Origin: Artemia franciscana
Lineage: Eukaryota; Arthropoda; Branchiopoda; Anostraca; Artemiidae
DNA: 64,000 nucleotides
NCBI RefSeq assembly: GCF_032884065.1
Contig: NC_088864.1
Span: 20,680,654-20,744,653 of the forward strand
Reading direction: 5' to 3'
Shown here: piece by piece, positions 21,822-33,109 of the stretch
Layout: each line of letters begins with the position of its first letter
Numbering within the stretch: the stretch's first letter is position 1
Program-made: the position numbers and the translations under genes
The notes under the pieces: generated by a model
The model's input: the letters and a program-made list of their open reading frames with translations, nothing else
Told to the model about the DNA's origin: nothing
The model's database searches: none

Positions 21822-24800
21822 TATGAACCGTTTTTTTTTTTATTTATAGATTTTGAGTGCATACTGCCATATAAATTACCTAGATTTATATTACCTAGAA
21901 CTACAAATAGTCTAGAATTATCATTTGTGTGACTAACTTGATTAGTCAGAGTTATCCCTAGTGTAACAATTAAAGACAATATCTTAGACAACTCCAAATG
22001 CAGGTAGAATTGCATTTGAAAACCTGAAAGGATTAAGATTTCTTGTAAACAGAAATCGGTGCATATATTTACTATGTGGATTATCTATCGTAATTCTCTA
22101 ATTTTGTTCCTTGGAAAGGGCTAAAAACCACTTAATTGGGCAGAATCCATTGTCTATGTTGATAAATAACAACAATAAGGATGCCTTGTCTAAGGGAGAT
22201 TGGCTTTCTCCTAATGAATTAACAAAAAAACACGCATTATGAAATTTTTCTCTAAGCTTTCTAAGGTGCAGAATCTTTATCCATTTTGATAAACGAATAA
22301 TGACTTGGCTTTTAGCCTTTACATAAGGTGTATGCTGTTTATAAAGAAAAGACGTGCAAAGCAGGGCTATTTTGCACATTTGCCCTGCCTGCTTTGCATA
22401 TTCAAAAGTATCAATATTGCTGGGAGGGAATCATGTTTTAGGAACTATGATGTTTTATATTTTTGTTGACGAAAACCAAAAACAGCAAAAAGTAACGCAC
22501 ACATTATACTTCACTGATAATGTTTTAATGGTAAGTTTTGAATCCTTTTTTTCGAATCACTATTCATTAAATATAGCAATAAGTTGATTCGATTACTTAA
22601 CCCGTCGCAAGAACGAAAAAAAGTAAAGCAATTCCCACGAATTTTTGTGCGTCTAATCCTCCTTACTCCTGCCCAGTTCTTGTAAAAACTACTTTTTGAA
22701 TTGAGAAAAATCAAAAAAAGATGTTTTATTATCCGAATTGTAAGATCTTGCTTCATGATTTATATGATCATAGTTATAGTTTAGATCAATTGTAATGCAA
22801 AATGTTGATTTCTTTTTCCTAATAACATTCCACCATGGACTAGCTTTTTGTTCGGGGTGGGGGGATTTTTGTTCTTGAGGATTATTTTCTTCAGGGGGAG
22901 TTACAAAACAAAATTTTACAAAACGCTTCAAAAATTTGTTTTTTAGGAATTTTTGTTTCGGGGAGGAAGGTGCAAATCCTTTACTCCCGGACTCGTCCTT
23001 GCATGTTTCTATTTGATAATTACTAAATTATCATGATTAATTACCAAACGGCTGATGCAGTAAAGACAACGAAAGATAGTTCCTAGCATTTGGTCATCTA
23101 CCTATGTAATACTATTTACAATATGCACAAACACAGAAATACTTCAAGGTTCGTTTTTGGCAATGCTCAAGCCTTTTGTGGGGTCTGTGATCTGGCAACG
23201 CCCCCTAATTCATGGTAATTTAAGCTTGTTACGAAATTGACTTCAATGTTAATTGAAGTTGCTCAAAATTCATACCTATGAGGTATGTCTTTGGTACAGC
23301 CATGGAGACGGGCAGAGTGGACAGGGGATTCTACACCCTCCCCTTCTGACGAATAATAGCATATTTCAAAACTTTATTTGACTAGGGCAATTTGAGATGC
23401 TTCAATACAGATTCTGGTAAAAAGAACGAAGTTATGAAAACCGACTTTTTGAATTTGGTTAAACCAAAAAATACTTTTTGGGGTTTTATTACCCCGGTAT
23501 TCAACCCAGCATGATTTTTAACCGGAGTCTTGTTTCTAGATTATTTACATATATCTATGTATGTATATAGTATTTATATTTACACAGGTAAATACACATA
23601 AAAACCCCTTTTAGTGTTTGGTGTTTCTAATTTTGGTAATAACAAAGGAAAATTATTGTCATTGGTGTATTGACCGAAATTTCTGTGGTTACAAGTGTTC
23701 CATTCCAGTTTATAAGAAACATACAATTAATAGTTATGAATAAAAAAAAAAACACCAAACGCCAGATATTGTTAGATATTTCTATTTCAAGTTTGTCCAT
23801 ATTCTTTGGTATGTTCTGTAATGTGTCATTGGTGCCAACCGCTGTTTTGATTTGGTAGAAACTGAACATAAACATCTCTTGTGTTGTTCCCATACATCAA
23901 AAATAATAAATTAAGGTATAAACAAGTATATATTTTTCTTTTTTTTCTAAATGTGCATTTGATGTATATTTCGATCTAGGTCTAAAAGTTGATGAATTAT
24001 TTAGGTTTCGAACCGTTTGAAGGAATTACTTGTTAGGAAGTATATATTTTGATAGAGAGAAATGTGTTTAATATTCCAAGATATTGCCTAACCAAACATA
24101 CAATTTATGTCTGCAAAACCCTTTAAAAACTAACCTTTCCTTGGAAATATCTGTGTTGTCGGTTATCGGGCAGGTACCTTGGGATTCCGCTAAGATATCA
24201 TAATTTTCCGGATATATTCTATAGTTACAGTCTGATAAGACCTTATTGTTGTTTATTGTTGTTTTTATTATTGTTGTTTTATTAATATTGTCTTCCCAAT
24301 ATATTCCCCCAAAAACTCCAGAGTTCATGCTCAACTGCCTTCAACGTTTACTTTTGAAAGAAGATACGACTGAATTGGATATAAAGAGTTTCTATCCCCT
24401 TCCCCACCAAAAACTTTTTTCTAGAGCTACCTCATCCTCCTTAAATAGCTCAAACTTTTCCCCACCAAATTTTCTTTAAACTCCATGTCATTCACAACAT
24501 TTAACTTTTTTCATTGGCAGATGGGTTTATGGTGTGGCTTGGGTATAACCGCCAATTCAGATGAATTTGGTCGATTTATTATGTGCTGTCGTTTTTTTCT
24601 TTTCTGCGTATTGTATTATTATGTATATTAGTATCTTTGCTCTTGAACCTTTACATAAAGTCTGTCCATCATGACCGTGTCAAATTCAAACACCCTGTAT
24701 TCAAACGAGTACCCTTATCTGTTTTAGGATTTTAAGCAAAAGTATGTAAATCCATGGTTTCATTAGTTTTGCCTTTATTCATCTTGTCGTGTGCTAATTA

Positions 24801-24992
24801 ATGTGTGCTGTTCGCTTGAATATTAAATTGTATAAATCACTAAAGTTATTCGAGATAAGATGTTGATGTCAATCAATTTTTGCTGGAACACCCTTCCATG
24901 TTCAATGCAGCTAATTGCTATCGATTGCAATAAAATATATTGAACATGGGGGCTTGTATTAGAGTTACCGCACAGCTTGCAAAAATCACATA
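21822..24992. other. 3' flank of zinc-finger gene and unassigned DNA
   Basis: The first part must hold the 3'UTR, but no single poly-A signal stands out; AATAAA-like strings are frequent in this AT-rich DNA. Open frames here are short and show no protein-like motifs. No RNA gene was seen. Confidence 0.4.
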
Positions 24993-25165
24993 CCTCAGGC
25001 AAGGTCGTGTCCAGGGGGAGGTTTACTGGGTTTGAGCCCCCCTTCTCCCTGAGATTTTGGTCTGTCTTGCAAAAAAGTAACAAAAATGCATATAATCAAA
25101 ATTGTGATGCGTTTTGTAGGGTTTTCTTTACCCCCTGTCCTCAACCAAAAATCGTGGATGCGCCA
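24993..25165 (+). repeat. Dispersed repeat related to 958-1268
   Basis: The order GTGTCCAGGGGGAGGTTTAC, GAGCCCCCCTTCTCCCT, AAAAATGCATATAATCAAAATTG and GTGGATGCGCCACTGG is similar to the C-rich repeat near the start of the window. The end resembles a widespread animal repeat terminus. Confidence 0.45.
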
Positions 25166-25409
25166 CTGGCCTCTGGGATCATCGTAAAAAGTGTTAAAAG
25201 GTATCTCTTCGAAAAACTGACATCCTTAACATTGGCGTTGCTGGGGTTACAACCCCGAATTGTTGCTATTATTTCTTGCCTTTTGGTTTTTGGCGATTTT
25301 TTTTGGGAAAAATTTGTTATGAATTTTCGGAAAACCTTACTATTGAAATTTCAAGCTCTTATGACGCATCTGATCACCGTTGTGTGTTTGTTTGTTCTTG
25401 TTTTGTCCA

Positions 25410-25790
25410 GGCGCGATCACATCGAACCAGTGCCCCTAGAAGATCGGGAGAGGGCTCATTCAAACGGAAAGTTTTAGTGTCCTTTTTTAGCGAACAAAAA
25501 GGTAGGAAGTCAGCTACACTCCCACTTCCTTTTTTCCCCAAAGACACCTGACTTGAACTTTATGACAGCCATTTATTTCAGCATAGTTGTGAGGTCCAAT
25601 AATAATACCTTTGGGGATGAAAAGACCCCTCATAGCACCTGAGGGGAGGGTTGTAATTTACGCAATTTGGCCATTGTTCATAAGCAATATTTTTATGTTA
25701 AAATAAAAGTAAATTTTTGTGGGAGGGGAGGAATTTCCACGGGGAGCAAAGTTTACACTGGGAATTTTACGAGGCTTTTTTTTAGTTTTT
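25410..25790 (+). repeat. Copy of the family 1/3 shared module
   Basis: Contains GCGATCACATCGAACCAGTGCCC, GAGAGGGCTCATTCAAACGG, TATGACAGCCATTTATTTCAGCATAG, TAATACCTTTGGGGATG and GAGGGGAGGGTTGTAATTTACG. It has the module layout but not the family 1 start or hairpin, so it is a fragment. Confidence 0.6.
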
Positions 25791-25874
25791 TTTTGCCCGA
25801 TGGCGTTTTTTAATATATTGTAAACTATGAGCTTTTCATGTGGCTCATAAAATGTGAATAGGTTCCGCTTTCTA

Positions 25875-26045
25875 GGGCTAAAGTGAGACAAAGGTTAAGA
25901 TGGCTAGGACGCATTATGTGGACGAAGGATGGCAATTTGTCAGAGAGTCCTTGTCGGCCAGTCGTCTAGGTCCAAAGGAAAAGCAGTTCATTCTGAAATG
26001 GGGTAGAAGGATGTTGTAAGGAAAGATTTAAGGGATAACCTTAAA
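25875..26045 (+). pseudogene. RTE-like LINE C-terminal fragment
   Basis: The plus strand translates to VRQRLRWLGRIMWTKDGN and continues with GRP-like and KDL-like remains. This corresponds to the C-terminal part of the LINE-2 copies at 14655 and 58905, here on the opposite strand. Only about 170 bp remain, with frameshifts. Confidence 0.55.
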
Positions 26046-26589
26046 GTATTTTGTTTGGGTTTTTCCACATAAGATCGACCAGGAAATGACACCTAGTTTT
26101 ACAAATTCTGGAAAAAAAAAACCGGTAGACTTTTCTGACTTGGATATGCCAAACCCTAAAACATTTTTGGTTACTTTCTTTTCTGGGTTTAGAGTCATTA
26201 CGATTTTTACTTATCTTTATACAGAAAAACAAATGCTAGAATTGTTCCTCTTTCGAAAATAATTTTTATAATTCATATTTACAAACAGTTTATATGAAAG
26301 TTTTAATTGTTTTAAACATCCGTAAAAAGAATTTAAAAAAAAGTTTTGAATATCTAGATGCTTCCAAAATAACTGTGTTTATTAAAAGTTGTGTATTTTT
26401 CCCAAAACCTGCCATTTAAAGTTAATGGTATTATCACAAAAAATATAGTTAAAGACTATTTTTTTTTTTATCAAATTGGCCGTTATTCTTTTCTATGCTG
26501 TTATAAAACAAACTGGGCGGTGCCAGTAAGAATTAACGGTAGATTTACCCTTTTTTTGTTTTTGCTTATATTTAATAAATAGCTCAACG
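26046..26589. other. No recognisable feature
   Basis: AT-rich DNA without supported coding or repeat structure. Confidence 0.4.
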
Positions 26590-26855
26590 ATTGTTCAGTT
26601 GCACGGGGTTGAAGTTGCTTGAGGATTCAGCTGCATGGGGTTGAGTTGCACGGCGGCTGGGTAGAACGAGGGTTCACTTAAACAGTGATCGAGTTATATG
26701 AGGGTTAAGTTAAATGAGAGTCCAGTTGTATGAGGTTTCAGTTGAATGGAGTTGAGTTGTACGGGGTTTCAGATGCACGTGGGTTCCGTTGCACGAGGGT
26801 TGACTTGTATGGGGGTTAGGCAATACGTGGGTTCAGTTAGATTGGATATTCAGTT
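26590..26855 (+). repeat. Degenerate minisatellite, about 15-18 bp unit
   Basis: About fifteen imperfect repeats of a phrase close to GTTGAGTTGCACGGGGTT (variants: AGTTGTATGAGG, CAGTTGAATGGAG, CCGTTGCACGAGG, GACTTGTATGGGG). Units vary in length and sequence, indicating age. No frame is maintained throughout. Confidence 0.7.
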
Positions 26856-27071
26856 TAAAAGACTGTTACAACTGGTCCCGAATAGCTGAATTGAGTTTCA
26901 GAGTCAAAACATCGTAAGAAAACTGAAACACTGGCTAAAAATGCCAAAACGAAAACAAGAAAAACATTCAAGTCAAAACTTGAGCAGCACCAGTAGGCTA
27001 TCTGATAACAAAAGAGAGAAAGTAGCGAGGTATTCAGTTTTTTTTTCTGTTGTAAAGAGGCCAAAGGTTTT
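26856..27071. other. Short unassigned stretch
   Basis: No feature recognised; it ends at the family 2 element boundary. Confidence 0.3.
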
Positions 27072-29199
27072 TATGGCCCTTGGTATTAACCAAGTGACAC
27101 ATAGCGATCGTAAATTCTGTTGGTCTATCGGTCCCGGTTTTGCTACTTTAGGCACTTCCATGTAAGCTAGGACGATGAGATTTGGCAGGCATATCAGGGG
27201 TCAGACCAAATTAAATTAGAAATAGTTATTTTCCCGATTTGACCATCTGGGGGGAGGGGGGAGTGGGGGGCCAGTTAATTCGGAAAAAATAGAAAAAATG
27301 AAGTATTTTTAACTTACGAACGGGTGATGGGATCTTAAAGAAACTTAATGTTTGGAAGGATATCGTGTCTCAGAGCCCTTTTCTTAATTCCCGACCAGAT
27401 CTGGTGATATTGGGGGGGGGGGGGGTTGGAGGGAGGGAACCTAAAATCTTGGAAAACGCTTAGAGTGTAGGGATTGGGATGGAGCTTGATGGGAAAATTA
27501 GCAGAAGTCCTAGATACATGATTGACATAACCGGAATGGATCTGCTCTGTTTGGGGGAGTTGGGTGGGTTAATTCTGAAAAATTAGAAAAACTGAGGTAT
27601 TTTCAACTTACGAAGGAGTGATCAGATCTTAATGAAATTTCACGTTAAGAATAACCTCGTAACTCAGATCTCTTACTTTAAATCCCGACCGGATCCAGAG
27701 TCATTAAGGGGAGGGGAATTTGGGGGAACCGGAAATATTGGATATCACTTACAGCAGATCAGGATGAAACTTGGTGGGAAGAATAAAAACAAGTCCAAGA
27801 TACGTGACTGACATAACCAGAACAGATCCGGTGACATATGGGGGAGTTGATGGGGGGACCTAAAATCTTGGAAAACGCTTAGAGTGGAGGGATTGGGATG
27901 AAACTTGGTGGGGAAAATAAGCGAAAATCCTAGATACGTGATTGACATAACTGGAACAGATCCGCTCCATTTGGAAAGTTGGGGGGGATGGTTAATTCTA
28001 AAAAATTAGAAAAACTGAGGTATTTTTAACTTACAAAGGAATGATCATGAAATTTCATATTTAGAAGAACCTCGTAACTCAGATCTCTCATTTTAAATCC
28101 CAACAGGATCCAGTGTCATGTGGGGGGGGGCGGAAATCTTGGAAAACACTTAAAGCGGAGAGATTAGGATGAAACTTGGCGGGAGGAATAAAAACATGTC
28201 CAAGATACGTGACTAACATAACTGGGCTGGATCCACCCTCTTTGGTGGAGTTAGCGGGGGGGAAGGGAGTAATTTGGAAAAATTAGGTATTTGTAACTTA
28301 CGAACGGGATCAGATCTTAATGAAATTTGATATTTAGAAGGATCTTGTGCTTTAGAGCTCTTATTTCAAATACCGACGAGATCCGGTGATATTTGGAGGA
28401 GTTGGAGGGGGAAACCGGAATTCTTGGAAAATATGAAAATTGAGGTATCTTTATCTTACGAATGGGTGATTGGATCTTAATGAAACTTGATATATAGAAG
28501 GATCTTGTCCTGGGGGGAAGGGAGTAATTTGGAAAAATTAGGTATTTGTAACTTACGAACGGGATCAGATCTTAATGAAATTTGATATTTAGAAGGATCT
28601 TGTACTTTAGAGCTCTTATTTCAAATACCGACGAGATCCGGTGATATTTGGAGGAGTTGGAGGGGGAAACCGGAATTCTTGGAAAATATGAAAATTGAGG
28701 TATCTTTATCTTACGAATGGGTGATTGGATCTTAATGAAACTTGATATATAGAAGGATCTGTCTCAGATGCTCCATTTTCAATTCGAAACGGGTCTGGGG
28801 ACATAGGGGGTTGGAGGGAGGAAACAGAAATCTAGGAAAACGCTTAGAGGAGAGATCGTGATGAAACTTGAATGGAATATTAACTACAAGTTATAGATAC
28901 GTCATTGACATAATTGGAACGGATCTGTTCACTTTGGAGGAGCTGGGGGGTTGATTTGGAAAAATTAAAAAAATTGAGGAATTTTTAACTTAAGAACAGG
29001 TGACCGGATTTTAATGAAATTTGATATTTAGAAGGAACTCATGTCTCAGAGGTCTTATTTTAAATCCCTACCGGCATAAGCTTCCGACTTTCCTTTTAAA
29101 TCAATCTATTGATTCTTAGAATTTTGCTAGAGCTCATACCATATTAGCTCTTGGCTTGTCTGGCCTCGTCACAAGTGCCATATGAGCTCTTAGCTCTTG
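27072..29199 (+). mobile_element. Family 2 element, copy 1 (290-bp-unit array)
   Basis: Bounded by TATGGCCCTTG at 27072 and CAAGTGCCATA at 29172-29182, an inverted pair with one mismatch. It begins with a leader (GGTATTAACCAAG, then CCCGGTTTTGCTACTTTAGGC). The interior is a tandem array of units of about 290 bp around TTTTAACTTACGAACGGGTGATCGGATCTTAATGAAA-type phrases. The tail is rich in GAGCTCTTAGCTCTTG. No transposase is encoded, so it is a non-autonomous element carrying a satellite-like interior. Confidence 0.7.
28256..28760 (+). repeat. Recent 255-bp tandem duplication in family 2
   Basis: 28256-28505 and 28511-28760 are nearly identical (I saw one difference, CTTGTGCTTTAG versus CTTGTACTTTAG), whereas neighbouring units of the array are clearly diverged. 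This is a recent local duplication. Confidence 0.85.
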
Positions 29200-29511
29200 T
29201 TTTTCATATCCGGAGGTAAAGCAGGGGACGGGATAGGAACAGGCTCAGAAACAACTCGAGGCGGGCGTAATCTGGATGGGGACTGATGGTTAGAGAAAAT
29301 GTTTTTTGTGCGAAGATTTTTTATTGCATTTTTCTGTTATTAACCATGCACTTTTATTAGTCATTAACCATCTTTTTCCGTTTTTGTACACTCATTTAAG
29401 ACCTAACTTTAGATTTTTCAACTTTGCCATTACTCCTGCACCAAACTAAAGTCTACGCCCCATCACCTTTTTCCGGCATGTAACGCCCCAAAATTCGAGA
29501 GATTTTTACAC

Positions 29512-29610
29512 CAAGTGTATATCCCTCTCCCCTCATATACATAACAATTTCTGTTTGTTTTAAGTCTTGATGTTGCTCCTTATTTTCAGTTGGAAAAAGT
29601 TGTTTTTTAA
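29512..29610 (+). repeat. Orphan family 1 hairpin arm
   Basis: TATATACATAACAATTTCTG, GTTTTAAGTCTTGATG and GCTCCTTATTTTCAGTTGGAA correspond to one right arm of the family 1 hairpin without its partner. Confidence 0.6.
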
Positions 29611-29639
29611 ATTTAATTTTAAAAGAGAGTACAAGAATA

Positions 29640-29830
29640 TAAAACAATGGTATTGAGCAACAAAAGAAAGAAATGTTTGAAGCTAATAAAACGATATCTT
29701 TTGATTAGTTTAGCTTTGATGAGTGTGCGAAAATACAAACTATGGTTAATGAGCAATAAAAGAAAAAATAATGTTTGAAGCTAATGAAATATTGTCTTTT
29801 GACTAGTATAGCTTTTTTGACTAGTATAGC
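29640..29830 (+). repeat. Tandem duplication of about 105 bp
   Basis: AATGTTTGAAGCTAAT(A/G)AAA and (C/T)TTTTGA(T/C)TAGT(T/A)TAGCTTT occur twice, with a third partial TTGACTAGTATAGCTTGG. No coding. Confidence 0.6.
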
Positions 29831-29895
29831 TTGGTGTAGGAGTATTAGCAAAACTGAAAATCTCAAGTTAGGAGTTTTAAAGGAGTGTACGATAA

Positions 29896-31215
29896 TCAAA
29901 CAGTTCTTGGTAACGAACAAGGAGTGTAACGAACTGTAGTAAGGAGCGACCCGGCTCAAAAGTAACCGAAACTCTAAAAAACGGAATTTTAATACCAATA
30001 GTTACATCAAAAGAATCGTATTTTAATGTTTAATTTAAATACGTAAGTTTCATATTACCCATCAAAAGTTACGAGCCTGAGACAATTTGTTTTATTTTAG
30101 AAAATAGGGGGAAACACCCCTTAAAAGTCATGGAGTCTTGGAGAAAAAAAACTGAATTTTGATACCAATAGTAACATAAAAAGAATTGCATTTTAATGCT
30201 GATTTTAATATATAAGTTTCATCAAGTTTAGTCACACCGATCAATAGTTACGAGACTGAGGAAATATACCTTATTTTTGAAAATAGGGGGAAACACCCAC
30301 TGAAAGTCATAGCCTTATTTTTTTTTTTTTTTTGCCAGAAGACAGATCACGAATGCGTGTTTATTTGTTTGTTTTTTCCCCAGGGGTGATCATATCAACC
30401 CAGTGGTCCTAGAATGTTGCGAGAGGGCTCATTCTAACGAAAATTAAAATTTCTAGTGCCCCTTTAAGTGACCAAAATATTAGAGGGCACCTAGGCCCCC
30501 CCTCGCTTTTTTCCCGAAGTCACCGGATCAAAATTTTAAGATAGCTATTTTATTCAACATGGTCAAAAAACCTAATAACTATCTCTTTGGAGACGACTTA
30601 CACCCCCCACAGTCCCCGTGGGAGGGGTTGCATGTTACAATTTTTGAATGGTGTTTACAAGTAGGAATGGTTATTGGGAAGTGTACAGACGTTTAAAGGG
30701 GGATTTTTTTGGTTGGGAGGAGGAGGGATTACGGATCTTTCCATGGAAAAATTCGTCATGGAGGAAGAGAGTTTCCACGGAGGGCGTGCAGGATTTTCTA
30801 TCATTATTTAAAAAAAAACAATGAAAAATAAATATGAAAAAGTTTTTTCAACTGAAAGTAAGGAGCAGCATTAAAACTTAAAACGAACAGAAATTATTAC
30901 TCATATAGGATTCACCTCCTCCTAATACCTCGCTCTTAACACTAAAGTATTTTTAGTACGACCCAGCCCCCAATACCTTGTTCTTTACGCCAAAGTTTGA
31001 CTGTCTCTCCCAGTTTTTAAGAATGATTGCTGGAATAGAGGGTTATTTGATTAGAATAGGAAGCTTTTTTTAAAGTTGTAAAAGCTTTACCTTGAAGGGC
31101 AAGATGTTAAGGAGGGAGATAACCCCTCCATATACGGAATAAATTCTGTTCGTTTTGAGTCTATTGGGTAATGTTCCTCCTTACTTTCAGCTGACAAAAA
31201 ACGCGTATTTTTTTC
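29896..31215 (+). mobile_element. Family 1 composite, copy with duplicated 5' part
   Basis: Starts TCAAACAGTTCTTGG. The first 5' segment is partly repeated, with AATTTTGATACCAATAG reappearing near 30150, giving a tandem duplication of about 160 bp. Body and small palindrome are present to about 31190 (CTTACTTTCAGCTGAC); the terminal hairpin is missing. Confidence 0.7.
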
Positions 31216-31578
31216 ATTTCATATGCAAATGAACAAGTTGATGGAAATAAAACAGGGTCTAAAAAGGTACTTAAGAATAGAATTTATGCTACCAGACAGC
31301 TTTTGCTCGGAATTAAGGAACTATGATATAGCCTGCTACATGAATTGAAACCTAGAATGAACCATGGACACCAATTGACCCAAAAAAATTGGGGTCAAGG
31401 TTTAAAGAAAACTTCAATTAAAACCCAAAAAACAGTCAGTAAATGTAGGGTGTGATTATATTTTTCAATAAAAATTTCAAATGTAAGACTTTTTTTCAAA
31501 ATCTAAGTAGTAATCGTCCTCTTTCACTTTTGCAGCCCTGGAATGAATAAAAAGGAGAAACTGGTTAAATCCAGAAAT
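31216..31578. other. 3' flank of the membrane-protein exon
   Basis: No separate feature. On the minus strand this is downstream of the stop at 31579. The plus-strand TTTATT at 31578-31583 gives an AATAAA overlapping the stop on the minus strand, too close to be a likely sole poly-A signal. Confidence 0.35.
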
Positions 31579-32115
31579 TTATTTTAAAAAATCATCACAT
31601 TCGAAAATCCCACAATTTTTCTTAAACTCCATCAAAGTTGGTTCTTCTGTTCCAACTGGTAGAAAAAATTCCGTCATTTGTGCTGTATTAAAACTGTCCT
31701 CAAGTTCAGAGCTATCTTGTCTTTTAAATTTATCAGCATAGTTCTCGTATTTCTCTTCTTCCAAAAACAGAACTTTTGGTCCATCACAGCAGTCCATAGT
31801 AAGGTCAGATGCAAACGCTGCTGCAATACCAGCAATAATAACAATTACAAGGACCACTACACCTGATGCCACAATGCCTAAAGGTATTATTAGCGATTTG
31901 TACGGCTTTAAGATACCAGGTATTGGCAAAATACCTCCACCTCTTCGAATCAAGTCTATTTCTTCTTCAGTGAATTCCGGCGGGTCTTGAAAGGTTAGAA
32001 GAGGAAAATGGCTAATCTGATTGTCAAGAATTTTCCCTTCTGTTAAAGAAGCAGGGAGAGAAATGCCACCATGAATAGGGGTGGTCCCGACACTTCCTCC
32101 TACGAATGCATCCAT
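31579..32115 (-). CDS. Putative single-pass membrane protein exon, 178 aa
   Basis: The open frame has protein-like composition unlike the surrounding repeats. An N-terminal hydrophilic part (1-74) includes the acidic FTEEEIDLIRRGGG (48-61). A long hydrophobic segment (about 75-103, rich in I, V, A and G) should span a membrane. A C-terminal part of about 75 residues has a CC pair in MDCCDGP and two further cysteines in NCGIFEC. No N-terminal signal peptide is visible. On the minus strand the ATG directly follows a TTTTATTTTTAG acceptor-like sequence and ATT, so this is probably the last exon of a spliced gene and the true N-terminus may lie upstream. I do not recognise the family. No upstream exon could be identified between 32120 and 33100. 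Confidence 0.6.
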   Translation of the reverse strand: MDAFVGGSVGTTPIHGGISLPASLTEGKILDNQISHFPLLTFQDPPEFTEEEIDLIRRGGGILPIPGILKPYKSLIIPLGIVASGVVVLVIVIIAGIAAAFASDLTMDCCDGPKVLFLEEEKYENYADKFKRQDSSELEDSFNTAQMTEFFLPVGTEEPTLMEFKKNCGIFECDDFLK

Positions 32116-32125
32116 AATCTAAAAA
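32116..32125 (-). promoter_or_regulatory. Probable splice acceptor of the 178-aa exon
   Basis: Minus strand TTTTATTTTTAG then ATT-ATG. The pyrimidine-rich run with terminal AG supports a 3' splice site just before the exon. Confidence 0.5.
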
Positions 32126-33109
32126 TAAAACAAGCAGAGTAACAATTATTCAGGAATGCCAATACTGTCTTATGTTATTTCATATAGTGCTAAACAAAGT
32201 TCTGAAATGGCTGCTGTATTTCTAACATTTATATACGGAGGAGGTGGGAGGAAGGATGCGCGACGATTACCCAAAGGTAGTGATTTTGCATTTTTTTTTT
32301 TTTGCTCTACTTTTCTTTGATCTACCCCTTTTTGGTGAATTTTCTCCTTCCCCCTGAAGCGGACACTATATTTTTTTCCATTAGGGCGCATACCAGAGGG
32401 GATTGGCAGATCTTGACCCACTTCATTTGGGGAGCTAGAGCTGGTATCTTAATTACGTAGGTAGTTTGGGGATCAGAGACCAACCAACATCTATGTGAGA
32501 TGGAAAGTGAGATAACCTGAGCCATCAAAATTCTTGTCATCTGGACACCTAATGGAAGGGTGTTAGTGGATCTCAACTAAACTAAATGGTAAGTTAGAGC
32601 AAGTTCCCTTTTTGCGTTTTTGGGCCGTCATAAATAATCCAACTTCCGTGATACGAAAGGGGATATTTTTCCGTAAATTCTTGTCATAAGAGCATCTAGC
32701 AAAAGGAGTTATCAGATCTCATTTAAACCTTGCGTGAAATGCGACACCTGATCTGTTCTATATGGGCTGGAGAAGTTTCGACAAAAGAAGCAGACGAGTG
32801 TAGTTTTGATGACGAGACTCTAATTAGATCAATATAATTTTCTGCTATATTTTTCTAGTAATATTGCTATATTTTTCGATTGGGGAGCTGCTCTTGTGGT
32901 TAGTTCTTCTTGCCATAATAACGATAAGAAATCGGCTGGTGCTGGGATCGTTAAACAAGAAGAAAAGCCCCTCCCAAGTTTGTAAATTTCTAGGAATTCT
33001 AAGGAAAAATAGAAATAATTAGAATGCTGCAAAATTCTCACTTTCTCTGAAATTCACAAAATTCTCACTCAAAATTGTGCAACAAAAGGATCAGATATCA
33101 AGAACAAAT
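32126..33109. other. Unassigned DNA, weak family 2 resemblance
   Basis: Between about 32400 and 32830 phrases such as GTTATCAGATCTCATTTAAACC and TGACACCTGATCTGTTC-like strings recall family 2 units but are too diverged to define. No supported gene. Confidence 0.3.

Noticed and set aside
24977-25477. 166-codon open frame on the plus strand
   Set aside because: It runs across a dispersed repeat and the shared transposon module. Its composition follows the repeats and it has no domain or start context.
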